The position numbers and the translations under genes are program-made. Shown here one piece after another: positions 17,347 through 27,344 of a DNA stretch of 64,000 nucleotides; position 1 is the first letter of the stretch; every line of letters starts with the position of its first letter. This stretch comes from Teichococcus wenyumeiae (GTDB taxonomy: Bacteria; Pseudomonadota; Alphaproteobacteria; Acetobacterales; Acetobacteraceae): contig NZ_RFLX01000002.1 in the NCBI RefSeq assembly GCF_003696345.1, forward strand, positions 310,001 to 374,000. Direction: 5' to 3'. The notes under the pieces were generated by a model that saw nothing but the letters and a program-made list of their open reading frames with translations, ran no database searches and had not been told where the DNA came from.

Positions 17347-17429
17347 GCGGCCATGGCGGAATGGTAGACGCGTCAGCTTGAGGTGCTGGTGGGGGCAACC
17401 CCGTGGAAGTTCGAATCTTCTTGGCCGCA
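17347..17429 (+). tRNA. tRNA-Leu(GAG)
   Basis: The 83 bases form a class II tRNA with acceptor GCGGCCA/TGGCCGC, a long variable arm (TGGTGGGGGCAACCCCG region) and anticodon stem CAGC/GCTG with loop TTGAGGT (anticodon GAG). The CCA end is not encoded: the discriminator A is followed by TTTT. Confidence 0.95.
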
Positions 17430-17490
17430 TTTTCCCTGCTTTAGTTAGCCCCGCTACGATCCCGGTTCCGGGGCCCCAGAAGGTGCCCCG

Positions 17491-19770
17491 ATGGACGAAG
17501 ACTTCCGAAAAGCCGCGCTCGACTATCACCGGCTGCCGCGGCCCGGGAAGCTCAGCATCGAGCCCACCAAGCGTATGGCTACCCAGCGCGATCTCGCGTT
17601 GGCCTATTCCCCCGGCGTCGCCGCCGCCTGCGAGGCCATCTCCGCCGATCCCGCCGCCGCCTATGAGATGACAACGCGCGGCAACATGGTCGCGGTTATC
17701 ACCAATGGCACCGCCGTGCTCGGCCTCGGCGCCATCGGCGCGCTGGCTTCCAAGCCGGTGATGGAAGGCAAGGCCGTCCTCTTCAAGAAGTTCGCCGGCA
17801 TCGACTCGATCGACCTGGAGGTCGAGGAGCGCGACCCGCAGAAGTTCATTGAGGCCGTGGCGGTGCTGGAGCCTTCCTTCGGCGCCATCAACCTGGAAGA
17901 CATCAAGGCCCCCGAGTGCTTCGAGATCGAGCGCACGCTGCGGGAGCGGATGAAGATCCCGGTCTTCCATGACGACCAGCACGGCACCGCCATCATCGTG
18001 GCCAGCGCGGTGCGCAACGGGCTGCTGGTGCAGGGCAAGCGGCTGGAGGACGTGAAGATCGTCACCTCTGGCGGCGGCGCGGCGGCCCTGGCCTGCCTCG
18101 ACCTGCTGGTGGCGATGGGCGCGAAGCGCGAGAACATCACGGTCACCGACATCAAGGGCGTCGTCCATATCGGCCGCAACGAGCTGATGGACCCCTACAA
18201 GGATCGCTATGCGCGGGAGACCGAGGCCCGCACCCTGCAGGACGTGCTGCCCGGCGCCGATGTCTTCCTGGGCCTTTCCGCCCCGCGCGTGCTGAAGCCG
18301 GAATGGCTGCCGCTGCTGGCCGAGCGCCCGCTGGTGCTGGCGCTCGCCAATCCCGAGCCCGAGATCCTGCCCGAGGCGGTGCGCGCCGTGCGCCCGGATG
18401 CCATCGTGGCCACCGGGCGCAGCGACTATCCCAACCAGGTCAACAACGTCCTCTGCTTCCCCTTCATCTTCCGTGGCGCGCTGGATGCCGGCGCCACCAC
18501 GATCAACGAGGAGATGAAGGTGGCGGCGGTGGAGGCCATCGCCCGCCTCGCCCGCATTGAGGCCAGCGAGGTGGTGGCGGCGGCCTATGGCGGCGCCGCG
18601 CCGACCTTCGGCCCCGACTACATCATCCCCAAGCCCTTCGACCCGCGCCTGATCCTGGAGATCGCCCCCGCCGTGGCCCGCGCCGCGATGGAATCCGGCG
18701 TCGCCACCCGGCCGATCGCGGATTTCGCCGCTTACAAGGAGGTGCTGGAGCGCTTCGTCTACCGCTCCGGCGACCTGATGCGCCCGGTGGTCTTCGCCGC
18801 CAAGAAGCAGCCGCGCCGCGTGGTCTATTCCGAGGGCGAGGACGAGCGCGTGCTGCGCGCCGTGCAGACCGTGCTGGACGACGAGATTGCCGAGCCGGTG
18901 CTGGTCGGCCGGCGCGAGGTGATCGCCGCCAAGGTGCGCGCGATGGGCCTGCGGATGGATCTCGAAGAATCCGTGAAGGTGGTCGATCCCGCCCACGACA
19001 CGGAGGTGATCGGGCCGTTGATCGAGGTCTTCCGCCGCAAGGTGGCCCGGCGCGGCGTGCCGGTGGACAGCTGTGAGCGCTGGGTGCGCACCCGCCCCTC
19101 CACCGCCGCCGCCCTGCTGCTGGAGACCGGCCAGGTGGATGCCGCGCTGACCGGCGGCCTCGGCGAATGGATGCGCCAGTGGCACCAGGCCTATAGCGTC
19201 ATCGGCAAGCGGGAGGACGTGGACCGCGTCTATGCCATGACGGGCGTGATCCTGCCCGCCGGCACGCTGTTCTTTGTCGATACCCATCTGCTGGTGGAGC
19301 CCACGGCCGAGCAGATCGCGGAGATGACGATCCTGGCCGCCGAGCAGGTCCGTGCCTTCGGCATGCACCCCAAGGCGGCGCTGCTGTCGCATTCCAACTT
19401 CGGCGCCAGCCAGGCGCCTTCCGCCCGCAAGATGCGGGAGGCGCTGCGCCTGATCCGCGCCCAGGCGCCGGATCTGGAAGTGGATGGCGAGATGCATGCC
19501 GATGCCGCCCTGGTGCAGGCGGTGCGGGAGAAGGCGGTGCATGACAGCCCGCTGACCGAGGGTGCCAACCTGCTGGTCTTCCCGAACCTGGATGCCGCCA
19601 ACATCGCCTACAGCCTGGTGAAGGCCACGGGCGACGGCTTGCAGATCGGCCCGGTGCTGCTGGGCATGCGCAAGCCGATCCATGTGCTGGTGCCCAGCGT
19701 CACCGCGCGCGGCATCGCCAACCTGACGGCCCTGGCCGTGACCCAGGCCGCCAACAGCCAGGGCAACTGA
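17491..19770 (+). CDS. maeB: NADP-dependent malic enzyme with C-terminal phosphotransacetylase-like domain
   Basis: This 759-residue protein is a MaeB-type fusion. Residues 1 to about 430 are the malic enzyme, which converts malate to pyruvate and CO2 and makes NADPH; LAYSPGVAAACEAI, GNMVAVITNGTAVLGLG, the metal site FHDDQHGTA and the nucleotide site TSGGGAAALACLDLL are visible. Residues from about 440 to the end match the phosphate acetyl/butyryltransferase fold, which in MaeB proteins is regulatory, sensing acetyl-CoA. An AGAAGG ribosome site precedes the ATG. A perfect 14 bp hairpin lies just past the stop. Confidence 0.96.
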   Translation: MDEDFRKAALDYHRLPRPGKLSIEPTKRMATQRDLALAYSPGVAAACEAISADPAAAYEMTTRGNMVAVITNGTAVLGLGAIGALASKPVMEGKAVLFKKFAGIDSIDLEVEERDPQKFIEAVAVLEPSFGAINLEDIKAPECFEIERTLRERMKIPVFHDDQHGTAIIVASAVRNGLLVQGKRLEDVKIVTSGGGAAALACLDLLVAMGAKRENITVTDIKGVVHIGRNELMDPYKDRYARETEARTLQDVLPGADVFLGLSAPRVLKPEWLPLLAERPLVLALANPEPEILPEAVRAVRPDAIVATGRSDYPNQVNNVLCFPFIFRGALDAGATTINEEMKVAAVEAIARLARIEASEVVAAAYGGAAPTFGPDYIIPKPFDPRLILEIAPAVARAAMESGVATRPIADFAAYKEVLERFVYRSGDLMRPVVFAAKKQPRRVVYSEGEDERVLRAVQTVLDDEIAEPVLVGRREVIAAKVRAMGLRMDLEESVKVVDPAHDTEVIGPLIEVFRRKVARRGVPVDSCERWVRTRPSTAAALLLETGQVDAALTGGLGEWMRQWHQAYSVIGKREDVDRVYAMTGVILPAGTLFFVDTHLLVEPTAEQIAEMTILAAEQVRAFGMHPKAALLSHSNFGASQAPSARKMREALRLIRAQAPDLEVDGEMHADAALVQAVREKAVHDSPLTEGANLLVFPNLDAANIAYSLVKATGDGLQIGPVLLGMRKPIHVLVPSVTARGIANLTALAVTQAANSQGN

Positions 19771-19775
19771 GGCGT

Positions 19776-19804
19776 GGCCTGGAGGGCACCGTGCCCTCCA
19801 GGCC
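19776..19804. terminator. Perfect 14 bp hairpin after maeB, no T run
   Basis: GGCCTGGAGGGCAC is followed, after one base, by its exact complement. There is no T run on either side. It may be a Rho-type or 3'-end-protecting hairpin; similar GGAGGG/CCCTCC hairpins stand at the end of the gene at 46367. Confidence 0.5.
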
Positions 19805-19903
19805 CAGCTGGCAGAAAAAAGAAGGGGGTCCGGGGGAATTCATTCCTCCGGCCTTCCGCCCCGGCCCCTGGAAGCCGCCGCCCCCGCAGGCCATCTTGCT
19901 TCC

Positions 19904-20617
19904 ATGGCCCAGCTTCCGACCCGCCCAGCCTCGGCCGCCGTTGCCGCCTTCCTGGACAAGGCAGCCACCGTGCCGGCGCTGCGCCCCGCCGTGCATCGCC
20001 CGGGCCGGCTGATCTTCGCCGTGGATGCCACCGCCAGTCGCCAGCCGGGCTGGGACATGGCCTGCCACTTGCAGACCGAGATGTTCCAGGCCGCCGCCGC
20101 GCATGGCGGGCTGGAGGTCAGCCTCGCCTATTACCGCGGCTTCGGCGAATTCGCCGCCACCCCCTTCCTGGCCGACAGCGCCGCGCTGGCGGAGCGAATG
20201 GCGCGCGTGCAGTGCCTCGGCGGCCAGACGCAGATCGGCAAGGTGCTGGACCATGCGCTGCGGGAGGCGGCGCGGGAGCGGCTGCATGCCCTGGTCTTCG
20301 TCGGCGATGCGGTGGAGGAGCCGCCAGACCCGCTCTGCCATCAGGCCGGGCAGCTCGGCCTGCGCGGCACCCCGGCCTTCGTGTTCCAGGAAGGGCATGA
20401 CAGCCGCGCCGCCAGCACCCTGAAGCAATTGGCCAAGCTTTCCGGCGGCGCCTATGCGCCCTTCGATGCCGGCAGCGCCGCCGCGCTGCGGAGCCTGCTG
20501 CGGGCCGTGGGCGCCTATGCCTCCGGCGGCGCGGAGGCGCTGGCGCGGCTCGGCAGCCCCGCCGCCCGCGCGCTGATGGCGCAGCTGCCGCCCCCCGTGG
20601 CCAAGCCCGGCCGATGA
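19904..20617 (+). CDS. VWA-like domain protein
   Basis: This 237-residue protein has a von Willebrand A-like fold. A hydrophobic strand leads into a MIDAS-like metal site that is altered (LIFAVDATASRQ instead of DxSxS), then a helix, GQTQIGKVLDHAL in the place of the Thr/Ser loop, and LVFVGDAVEE in the place of the last Asp strand. It probably binds metal and a partner protein. It overlaps the next gene by four bases (ATGA), so the pair is likely translated together. Confidence 0.75.
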   Translation: MAQLPTRPASAAVAAFLDKAATVPALRPAVHRPGRLIFAVDATASRQPGWDMACHLQTEMFQAAAAHGGLEVSLAYYRGFGEFAATPFLADSAALAERMARVQCLGGQTQIGKVLDHALREAARERLHALVFVGDAVEEPPDPLCHQAGQLGLRGTPAFVFQEGHDSRAASTLKQLAKLSGGAYAPFDAGSAAALRSLLRAVGAYASGGAEALARLGSPAARALMAQLPPPVAKPGR

Positions 20618-21294
20618 TCTGGCTGGCCGGCGCCATTGGCGTCCTGCTGCTGGGATGGGTGCTGCTGCGGGCCCTCGCCACGGCCAGCGTGGCGCAGGTG
20701 AAGCGGGGCGCCCTGTGGTTCCTGATTGGGATGCTGCTGGCCGGCGTGGCGCTGCTGCTGCTGACCCGCAGGCTGCCCCAGGCCCTGGGGCTGATGCTGC
20801 CGCTGATGCCGCTCCTGCTGCCGGCGGTGCGGCGCTGGCTGGGCCGCCGCCGCTTCGGTGCCGCGCCGCCGGACCAGGGCGTGTCCACCCTGGAGACCCC
20901 CACCCTGGCGATGCGGCTGGACCAGGCCAGCGGCACCCTCTCCGGCCGTGTCCGCACCGGCCCCTTCGCGGGGCGGGAACTGGGGGAGATGCCGCTGGAG
21001 GATTGCCTCGCCCTGCTGGCCCAGTGCCATGTCGAGGACCCTGAGAGCGTGCCGCTGCTGGAAGCCTGGCTGGACCGTGCCGCCCCCGGCTGGCGCCAGG
21101 CCTCGCCCGGCGCCGGCATGGATCGCGCCGAGGCCCTGGCGGTGCTGGAACTGCCGGAAGGCGCCACGCCCGCGCAGATCCGGGCCGCGCACCGCCGGCT
21201 GATGCGGCAGGCGCATCCGGACCATGGCGGCGATGCGTGGCGGGCCGCGCGGCTGAATCAGGCGCGTGATCTGCTGCTGAAGCCGCGCCCATGA
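20614..21294 (+). CDS. Membrane protein with C-terminal J domain
   Basis: This 226-residue protein starts with two or three transmembrane helices (residues about 3-20, 30-50 and 55-70). A charged linker follows, and a C-terminal J domain spans about residues 165-226 with the Hsp70-activating HPD motif in RQAHPDHGG. This matches the TIM14/DjlA-like design, in which a membrane J protein recruits DnaK to the inner face of the membrane. It is coupled to the VWA-like gene. The combination suggests a membrane protein assembly role, which is inference. Confidence 0.8.
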   Translation: MIWLAGAIGVLLLGWVLLRALATASVAQVKRGALWFLIGMLLAGVALLLLTRRLPQALGLMLPLMPLLLPAVRRWLGRRRFGAAPPDQGVSTLETPTLAMRLDQASGTLSGRVRTGPFAGRELGEMPLEDCLALLAQCHVEDPESVPLLEAWLDRAAPGWRQASPGAGMDRAEALAVLELPEGATPAQIRAAHRRLMRQAHPDHGGDAWRAARLNQARDLLLKPRP

Positions 21295-21472
21295 TGCGAA
21301 GCACAGGCTCCGCGCTTTTTCTCGAAAATTTCTCTACATTAGCGTGTTACCGGCCGGGGTCCGGCAATTGCCGCTTCCCCGCCCCCATGGCAATGCTGCG
21401 CCAAGGCCACGATTCCGCCATCCAGACGCGCTATATCGGCGACGCGACAGTGAAGAAGAGGAACTTGCACCG

Positions 21473-22342
21473 GTGTTGAAACCGCTGAAGAAGGCTGTAT
21501 TGCCCGTTGCCGGCCTTGGCACTCGCTTCCTGCCCGCCACCAAGGCCCTGGCCAAGGAGATGCTGCCGGTCGTCGACAAGCCGCTGATCCAGTATGCCGT
21601 GGACGAGGCGCGCGAGGCGGGCATCGAGCAGTTCTGCTTCGTCACCGGCCGCGGCAAGACCGCCATCGTCGAGCATTTCGACGTGGCCTACGAGCTTGAG
21701 CGCACCCTGCTGGAACGCGGCAAGCAGAAGGAGCTGGACGCGCTGCGGGACCAGTCCGTGCAGCCCGGCTCCATCACCACCGTGCGCCAGCAGGTGCCGA
21801 TGGGCCTGGGCCATGCCATCTGGTGCGCCCGCTCCTTCATCGGCGACGATCCCTTCGCCATCCTGCTGCCGGACGACCTGATGCAGTGCAAGGTGAGCTG
21901 CACCAAGCAGCTGGCCGATGCCTACATGGAAACCGGCGGCAACGTGGTGGCCGTCGAGGAAGTGCCGATGGAGCGCGTCAACAAGTATGGCGTGCTGGAC
22001 ATCCAGGAGGACAAGGGCCGCCTGGTGTCCGTGAAGGGCCTGGTGGAGAAGCCGCCGATCGACAAGGCGCCCTCCAACCTCACCGTCATCGGCCGCTACG
22101 TGCTGATGCCCGAGGTCGTGCCCTTCCTGGCGCTGATGGAAAAGGGCGCGGGCGGCGAGGTGCAGCTGACCGATGCCATGGCCAAGCTGATCCCGACCCA
22201 GCCCTTCCACGGGCTGCGCTACGAGGGCCGCCGCTTCGATTGCGGCGACAAGACCGGCTATCTGGAAGCCCAGATTGCCTTCGCGCTGGATCGCCCAGAT
22301 CTGGCCGATGCCGTGCGTGCCTTCCTGCCACGCTACGTCTGA
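21473..22342 (+). CDS. galU: UTP-glucose-1-phosphate uridylyltransferase GalU
   Basis: This 289-residue enzyme makes UDP-glucose. The nucleotide-binding GLGTRFLPATKALAKEML block is at residues 15-32; PDD, VEEVP and VEKP motifs typical of GalU follow. The GTG at 21473 was chosen because a GAGGA site lies ten bases upstream and it gives the family's normal length; the reading frame is open much further upstream without a site. It opens a run with ugd and the phosphohexomutase, spaced 12 and 28 bases, which looks like one sugar-nucleotide operon. Confidence 0.95.
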   Translation: MLKPLKKAVLPVAGLGTRFLPATKALAKEMLPVVDKPLIQYAVDEAREAGIEQFCFVTGRGKTAIVEHFDVAYELERTLLERGKQKELDALRDQSVQPGSITTVRQQVPMGLGHAIWCARSFIGDDPFAILLPDDLMQCKVSCTKQLADAYMETGGNVVAVEEVPMERVNKYGVLDIQEDKGRLVSVKGLVEKPPIDKAPSNLTVIGRYVLMPEVVPFLALMEKGAGGEVQLTDAMAKLIPTQPFHGLRYEGRRFDCGDKTGYLEAQIAFALDRPDLADAVRAFLPRYV

Positions 22343-22354
22343 GACGGATCACAC

Positions 22355-23659
22355 ATGCGCGTTGCCATGATCGGGGCCGGTTACGTCGGCCTCGTCTCCG
22401 GTGCCTGCTTCGCCGAATTCGGCGTGGATGTCTGTGTCGTTGACACGGAACCCAGCAAGATCGAGGCCCTGAAGGCCGGTCGCATCCCCATCTACGAGCC
22501 GGGCCTGGACCGGCTGGTGGCGGAGAATGCGGCCGACGGGCGCCTGACCTTCACCACTGACCTGAAGGAAGCCATCCGCGGTGCCGATGCCGTCTTCCTG
22601 GCGGTGGGCACCCCCACTCGGCGTGGCGATGGCCATGCCGACCTGAGCTATGTCTTCGCCGCCGCCGAGCAGGTGGCGAAGGCCGCCGAGGGGCCGCTGG
22701 TGCTGGTCACCAAGTCCACCGTGCCGGTCGGCACCGGTGCGAAGGTGAAGGAGATCGTCCGCCGGGTGCGCCCGGAACTGGAGATCGAGGTCGCCTCCAA
22801 CCCCGAGTTCCTGCGCGAGGGCAATGCGATCGGCGACTTCATGCGGCCCGACCGCGTGGTGATCGGCGTCGATTCCGAGCGCGCCTCCAAGGTGCTGAAG
22901 CGGCTCTACCGCCCGCTCTACCTGATCGAGACCCCGGTGGTGCAGACCAGCATCGAGACCGCCGAGCTGATCAAATATGCCGCCAATGCCTTCCTGGCGG
23001 TGAAGATCACCTTCATCAACCAGATGGCCGACCTGTGCGAGAAGGCCGGCGCCAACGTCCATGACGTAGCGCGCGGCATGGGGCTCGATGGCCGCATCGG
23101 CCGCAAGTTCCTGCATGCCGGCCCGGGCTATGGCGGCTCCTGCTTCCCCAAGGACACGCTGGCGCTGGCCCGCACGGCGCAGGAACTCGGCGCCCCGGCC
23201 ACCATTGTCGAGCAGACCATCGCCGCCAACGAGGCGCGCAAGGAACAGATGGCGCAGCGCGTCATTGATGCCTGCGGCGGCAGCGTCGAGGGCAAGACCG
23301 TCGCCGTGCTGGGCCTGACCTTCAAGCCCGAGACGGACGACATGCGCGACGCGCCCTCGCTGGTGATCGTGCCGGCGCTGGCCGCGGCCGGCGCCACCAT
23401 CCGCGCCTATGACCCGCAATCCGGCCATGCGAAGCAGATGCTGCCCGAGGGCGTGCAGTACGCGAAGAACGCGCTGGATGCGGCCAAGGGCGCGGATGCG
23501 CTGGTGCTGATCACGGAATGGAACGAGTTCCGTGCCATCGCCCCGGCCAAGCTGAAGAAGGCGATGCGCGGCGACGTGGTCTGCGACCTGCGCAACGTGT
23601 GGGACCCGGTGCAGATGCGGGAATGTGGCCTCGCCTATTCCTCCATCGGCCGCCCCTGA
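22355..23659 (+). CDS. ugd: UDP-glucose 6-dehydrogenase
   Basis: This 434-residue enzyme oxidises UDP-glucose to UDP-glucuronate with two NAD+. An N-terminal Rossmann motif ([15 protein letters not shown]) is at residues 7-21. The catalytic Cys263 is in [11 protein letters not shown], and the C-terminal UDP-binding domain has [15 protein letters not shown]. It provides a precursor for acidic exopolysaccharide or lipid A and related glycans. It follows galU by 12 bases. Confidence 0.96.
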   Translation: MRVAMIGAGYVGLVSGACFAEFGVDVCVVDTEPSKIEALKAGRIPIYEPGLDRLVAENAADGRLTFTTDLKEAIRGADAVFLAVGTPTRRGDGHADLSYVFAAAEQVAKAAEGPLVLVTKSTVPVGTGAKVKEIVRRVRPELEIEVASNPEFLREGNAIGDFMRPDRVVIGVDSERASKVLKRLYRPLYLIETPVVQTSIETAELIKYAANAFLAVKITFINQMADLCEKAGANVHDVARGMGLDGRIGRKFLHAGPGYGGSCFPKDTLALARTAQELGAPATIVEQTIAANEARKEQMAQRVIDACGGSVEGKTVAVLGLTFKPETDDMRDAPSLVIVPALAAAGATIRAYDPQSGHAKQMLPEGVQYAKNALDAAKGADALVLITEWNEFRAIAPAKLKKAMRGDVVCDLRNVWDPVQMRECGLAYSSIGRP

Positions 23660-23687
23660 TACCTGCAAGAAACCGAGGAACACCGGC

Positions 23688-25100
23688 ATGACCGCCTTCC
23701 GGCATGACTTCCACCCGACCTCGCTGCGCGAATACGACATCCGCGGCGTCATCGGAAAAACCTTGTCGGGCGCGGATGCCTTCGCCATCGGCCGCTGCTT
23801 CGGCAGCATCGTGGCGCGGGAGGGCGGCAAGAAGGTGGTGGTCGGCTACGACGGCCGCCTGTCCTCGCCCGAGCTGGAAACCCAGCTTGTCGCCGGCCTC
23901 GTCGCCTGCGGGCTGGAAGTGGCGCGCATCGGCTGCGGCCCGACGCCGATGCTCTACTTCGCTTCCTACGAGCTGAAGGCCGATGGCGCCGTGATGGTGA
24001 CCGGCAGCCACAATCCGCCGGACTACAACGGCTTCAAGATGATGCTGGGCAAGAAGCCCTTCTTCGGCCAGCAGATCCTGCAGATCGGCCAGATGGCGGC
24101 CTCGGGCGACGTCGTGGCGGAGGCTTCCGGCTCCTCCACCGAGGTCGATGTCTCGGATGCCTATATCGCGCGGGTGCTGAAGGACTATGACGGCGGCGAC
24201 CGCGCGCTGACCGTGGTCTGGGACCCCGGCAATGGCTCGGGCGCCGAGATCACCAAGCGGCTGGTGGCCAAGCTGCCGGGCAAGCACACCGTCATCAATG
24301 GCGAGATCGACGGCCGCTTCCCCAACCACCATCCCGACCCGACCGTGCTGAAGAACCTCGAGCAGATCATCGCCGAGGTGAAGAAGCAGGGCGCCGATCT
24401 CGGCATCGCCTTCGACGGTGACGCCGACCGCATCGGCGCCGTGGATGGCGAGGGCAACATGCTCTTCGGCGACCAGTTGCTGGTGGTGCTGGCGCGCGAC
24501 GTGCTGAAGAACCATCCGGGCGGCACCATCATCGCCGATGTGAAGGCCTCCCAGGTGCTCTTCGACGAAGTGGCCAAGGCGGGCGGCAATCCGCTGATGT
24601 GGAAGACCGGCCACAGCCTGATCAAGGCCAAGATGGCCGAGACGCAGTCGCCGCTGGCGGGCGAGATGTCGGGCCATATCTTCTTCAACGACAAGTGGTA
24701 CGGCTTCGACGACGCGCCCTATTCCGCCATCCGCCTGCTGGGCATCGTGGCGCGGGCCAGCGAGAGCCTGGCGCAGATGCGCGACGCGCTGCCCAAGGTG
24801 ATCAACACGCCGGAACTGCGCTTCAACTGCCCCGATGAGCGCAAGTTCGGCGTGATCGAGGAAGTGAAGGCCCGCCTCGCCGCCTCCGGCGCCAAGGTGC
24901 AGGACGTGGATGGCGTGCGCGTGCTGACTGAGGATGGCTGGTGGCTGCTGCGCGCCTCCAACACCCAGGCGGTGCTGGTGGCGCGTGCCGAGGCCAAGAG
25001 CGAGGAAGGGCTGGAGCGCCTGAAGAAGCTGCTGGCCGAGCAGGTCGAGGCTTCCGGCCTGCAGGCCCCCGACTTCTCGGGCGAGAACGCCGGGCACTGA
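23688..25100 (+). CDS. Phosphomannomutase/phosphoglucomutase
   Basis: This 470-residue alpha-D-phosphohexomutase interconverts hexose 1- and 6-phosphates, probably supplying glucose 1-phosphate to GalU or mannose 1-phosphate. The phosphoserine loop TGSHNPP has Ser107; the metal loop DGDADR is near residue 243; the sugar-specificity loop GEMSGH and the phosphate-binding C-terminal RASNTQ are present, which fits the AlgC-like two-substrate type. The start at 23688 follows GAGGAACACC. Confidence 0.93.
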   Translation: MTAFRHDFHPTSLREYDIRGVIGKTLSGADAFAIGRCFGSIVAREGGKKVVVGYDGRLSSPELETQLVAGLVACGLEVARIGCGPTPMLYFASYELKADGAVMVTGSHNPPDYNGFKMMLGKKPFFGQQILQIGQMAASGDVVAEASGSSTEVDVSDAYIARVLKDYDGGDRALTVVWDPGNGSGAEITKRLVAKLPGKHTVINGEIDGRFPNHHPDPTVLKNLEQIIAEVKKQGADLGIAFDGDADRIGAVDGEGNMLFGDQLLVVLARDVLKNHPGGTIIADVKASQVLFDEVAKAGGNPLMWKTGHSLIKAKMAETQSPLAGEMSGHIFFNDKWYGFDDAPYSAIRLLGIVARASESLAQMRDALPKVINTPELRFNCPDERKFGVIEEVKARLAASGAKVQDVDGVRVLTEDGWWLLRASNTQAVLVARAEAKSEEGLERLKKLLAEQVEASGLQAPDFSGENAGH

Positions 25101-25109
25101 GCCCGGCAG

Positions 25110-25138
25110 CGGCGCCCCGCTTCACCAGCGGGGCGCCG
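25110..25138. terminator. Convergent terminator hairpin
   Basis: CGGCGCCCCGCT and AGCGGGGCGCCG form a perfect 12 bp stem around TCACC. It lies between two genes that end towards each other (25100 and 25153). A CTTTTA follows 12 bases later on the plus strand. Confidence 0.6.
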
Positions 25139-25152
25139 GCCGCTCGCGGCTT

Positions 25153-26151
25153 TTAGGCCGCGAAAGCCTTGGGGTAGCCGAAGAGCCCCACGGCGCCGCC
25201 GGTATGGATGAAGACCACGTTCTCATCCTTCTTGAACTGGCCCTTGCCGATCAGGTCGATCAGCCCGGCCATCCCCTTCCCCGAATAGACGGGGTCGAGC
25301 AGGATGCCTTCCTTTTCCGCCAGCAGCTTCACCGCCTCGACCATGCCTTCGGTCGGGATGCCGTAGCCCTGGCCGACATAGTCGGTATTGGCCACCACAT
25401 GCTCGGCCTTCACGATGCCGGGCAGGCCCAGGTGCTCGGCCACGCGCTCGGCCAGCGCCAGCACATTGGCTTCCTGCTTCGCCTTGGGCGCGCGCACGCC
25501 GATGCCGAGCACGGGGATATTGGCATTCAGCGCCACCAGCCCGGTCACCAGCCCCGCCTGGGTGCCGGCGCTGCCCGTGGCATGCACCACATGGTCGATC
25601 CGCAGGCCCATCTCGGCCGCCTGCGCCACCAGTTCCAGTGCCGCGTTCACATAGCCCAGCGCGCCCACGGGGTTGGAGCCGCCGCCGGGGATGACATAGG
25701 GCTTGCGGCCCTTGCCGCGCAGTTCCCCGGCCAGCACTTCCATCTCGGCCTGCATGTCGGCACCGCCGGGGCGGTGGGAGATCTCGGCGCCATGGAGCTG
25801 GTCCAGCAGCACATTGCCGGACTGGGTATAGGCCTCGTCCGTGAAGCCCGTGCGGTCTTCCAGCAGGATATGGCAGGCGAGGCCAAGCTTGGCCGCCGCC
25901 GCCGCCGTCTGCCGCGCGTGGTTGGACTGGGTGGCGCCCTGGGTGATGACGGTGTCGGCGCCCTGGGCCAGGGCATCGGCCATCAGGAATTCCAGCTTGC
26001 GGGTCTTGTTGCCGCCGGTGGAAAGCCCGGTGCAGTCGTCGCGCTTGATCCAGAGCTTGGGGCCGCCGAGATGGCGGGAGAGGTTCTCCATCGGCTCCAG
26101 CGGCGTGGGCATATGGCCGAGGCGGATGCGGGGGAAACGGGCGAGATTCAT
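25153..26151 (-). CDS. D-cysteine desulfhydrase / L-cysteate sulfo-lyase family PLP enzyme
   Basis: This 332-residue protein belongs to the PLP enzymes related to ACC deaminase and D-cysteine desulfhydrase. The PLP Lys49 lies in [18 protein letters not shown], and [21 protein letters not shown] is the family's Asn/Ser substrate loop. By general resemblance ([20 protein letters not shown]) I place it closer to the cysteate-lyase CuyA type than to E. coli DcyD, but this needs a tree. Cysteate lyase would free sulfite from C3 sulfonates; D-cysteine desulfhydrase would release H2S. The start at 26151 gives the family's usual MxLxRFPR N-terminus. Confidence 0.8.
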   Translation of the reverse strand: MNLARFPRIRLGHMPTPLEPMENLSRHLGGPKLWIKRDDCTGLSTGGNKTRKLEFLMADALAQGADTVITQGATQSNHARQTAAAAAKLGLACHILLEDRTGFTDEAYTQSGNVLLDQLHGAEISHRPGGADMQAEMEVLAGELRGKGRKPYVIPGGGSNPVGALGYVNAALELVAQAAEMGLRIDHVVHATGSAGTQAGLVTGLVALNANIPVLGIGVRAPKAKQEANVLALAERVAEHLGLPGIVKAEHVVANTDYVGQGYGIPTEGMVEAVKLLAEKEGILLDPVYSGKGMAGLIDLIGKGQFKKDENVVFIHTGGAVGLFGYPKAFAA

Positions 26152-26232
26152 GCGTTCTTTGGCCTTGCCGTGGACGTGGGCCGCAAGGCTAACCGCTGGC
26201 CCCCGCCGCGCCAACCTGGGGCCGGGCGCGTG

Positions 26233-27132
26233 CTACTGCGGATGCACCGGCGGCACGCGCTGCCAGCCCCTCGGCATCTTCACCTTCTCCCGCATGAAGG
26301 TGAAGATGCCGGAGAGAATGATGATGGCGGCGCCCAGCGCCATCACCGGGTCCAGATGATCGCCGAAGATCAGCCAGCCCAGGATGATGGCCCAGATCAT
26401 CTGGCTGTATTGCGCCGGCGCCACCAGGCTGGCGGGAATGCGAGCGGAGGCCAGCATCACCAGGATATTCCCCGCCGCCATCAGCAGCCCGTAGCCCAGC
26501 AGCCAGACCCATTGCATTGGCGTGGGCCAGGTAAACTCCGGCAGCATCAGCAGCCCCGCCCCCACCACCGGCCCGATCAGCCCGGCGCCGTAGAGCGACA
26601 TGCGCGTCTCGCTCTTGCCGAAGGCGCGCATGGTGACGACGGTGATGGCGCCCGAAAGCCCGCCCACCACCGCGCCCAGGTGGCCGATGTTCAATTCGCG
26701 AAAGCCCGGCCGCAGCACAACAAGAACCCCAACGAAGCCCATCAGCACCGCGCCCCAGCGCCGCCAGCCCACCGGCTCCCGCAGAAAGAGCACGGAGAGG
26801 ATGGTCACGAAGGTCGGCATCAGGAAGAGCAGGCAGAAGGCCTCGGCCATGGAGAGATGCGTGAAGGCGGTGACGCTGCCGACGCTGCCGGTCAGCGCCG
26901 TGCCCGCGCGCAGGAACCACATGCCGCGCCGCCGCGCTCGGAAGACATCGCTGAATCGCTCGCCCGGGCGGCGCACCAGCGGCAGCGCCAGCACGCCGGA
27001 GAGCGCGCCGAAGAACACAGCCTCATAGGCGCTGAGCGTGCCGTGCAGCAGCTTCACCGAGGCGTCGCTGACCGCATAGGCGGAATAAGCCAGGAAGGCC
27101 AGCAGGATGCCCTGCGGCATGGATCGGTCCAT
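26233..27132 (-). CDS. EamA/DMT superfamily transporter
   Basis: This 299-residue protein has ten predicted transmembrane helices in two repeats of five, each with the EamA pattern (first repeat begins GILLAFLAYSAYAVSDASVKLL). The family exports or imports small metabolites, often amino acids or nucleosides; the substrate is not readable. It lies 81 bases upstream of the PLP enzyme on the same strand, so the two may share a transcript and a substrate, for instance a sulfur-containing amino acid. The ATG at 27120 is an alternative start. Confidence 0.87.
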   Translation of the reverse strand: MDRSMPQGILLAFLAYSAYAVSDASVKLLHGTLSAYEAVFFGALSGVLALPLVRRPGERFSDVFRARRRGMWFLRAGTALTGSVGSVTAFTHLSMAEAFCLLFLMPTFVTILSVLFLREPVGWRRWGAVLMGFVGVLVVLRPGFRELNIGHLGAVVGGLSGAITVVTMRAFGKSETRMSLYGAGLIGPVVGAGLLMLPEFTWPTPMQWVWLLGYGLLMAAGNILVMLASARIPASLVAPAQYSQMIWAIILGWLIFGDHLDPVMALGAAIIILSGIFTFMREKVKMPRGWQRVPPVHPQ

Positions 27133-27344
27133 CGGGTGGGGAAAGCCTGGTGGGAGATGAAGGCGGCGAGGCCGCGCGCTGGCCCGGATTTCCCCGGAAA
27201 CCGCCGGGGCCGCCAGTCTCCGAATCATGACATTTCGCCAGCGGCGGGGGAGACTGCACGCCCTGTCACCGCAATGGCACGCGGCACCCTGGCCTCACGG
27301 CCACGTTACCGCTAGCCTGCGCTGGAATCGCTGGAGCCGCCCTG

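Noticed and set aside
15456-17354. A 632-codon minus-strand frame joining the Ldh-family gene with sequence across lipB
   Set aside because: The upstream half is an out-of-frame shadow of lipB, which has its full catalytic set in another frame.
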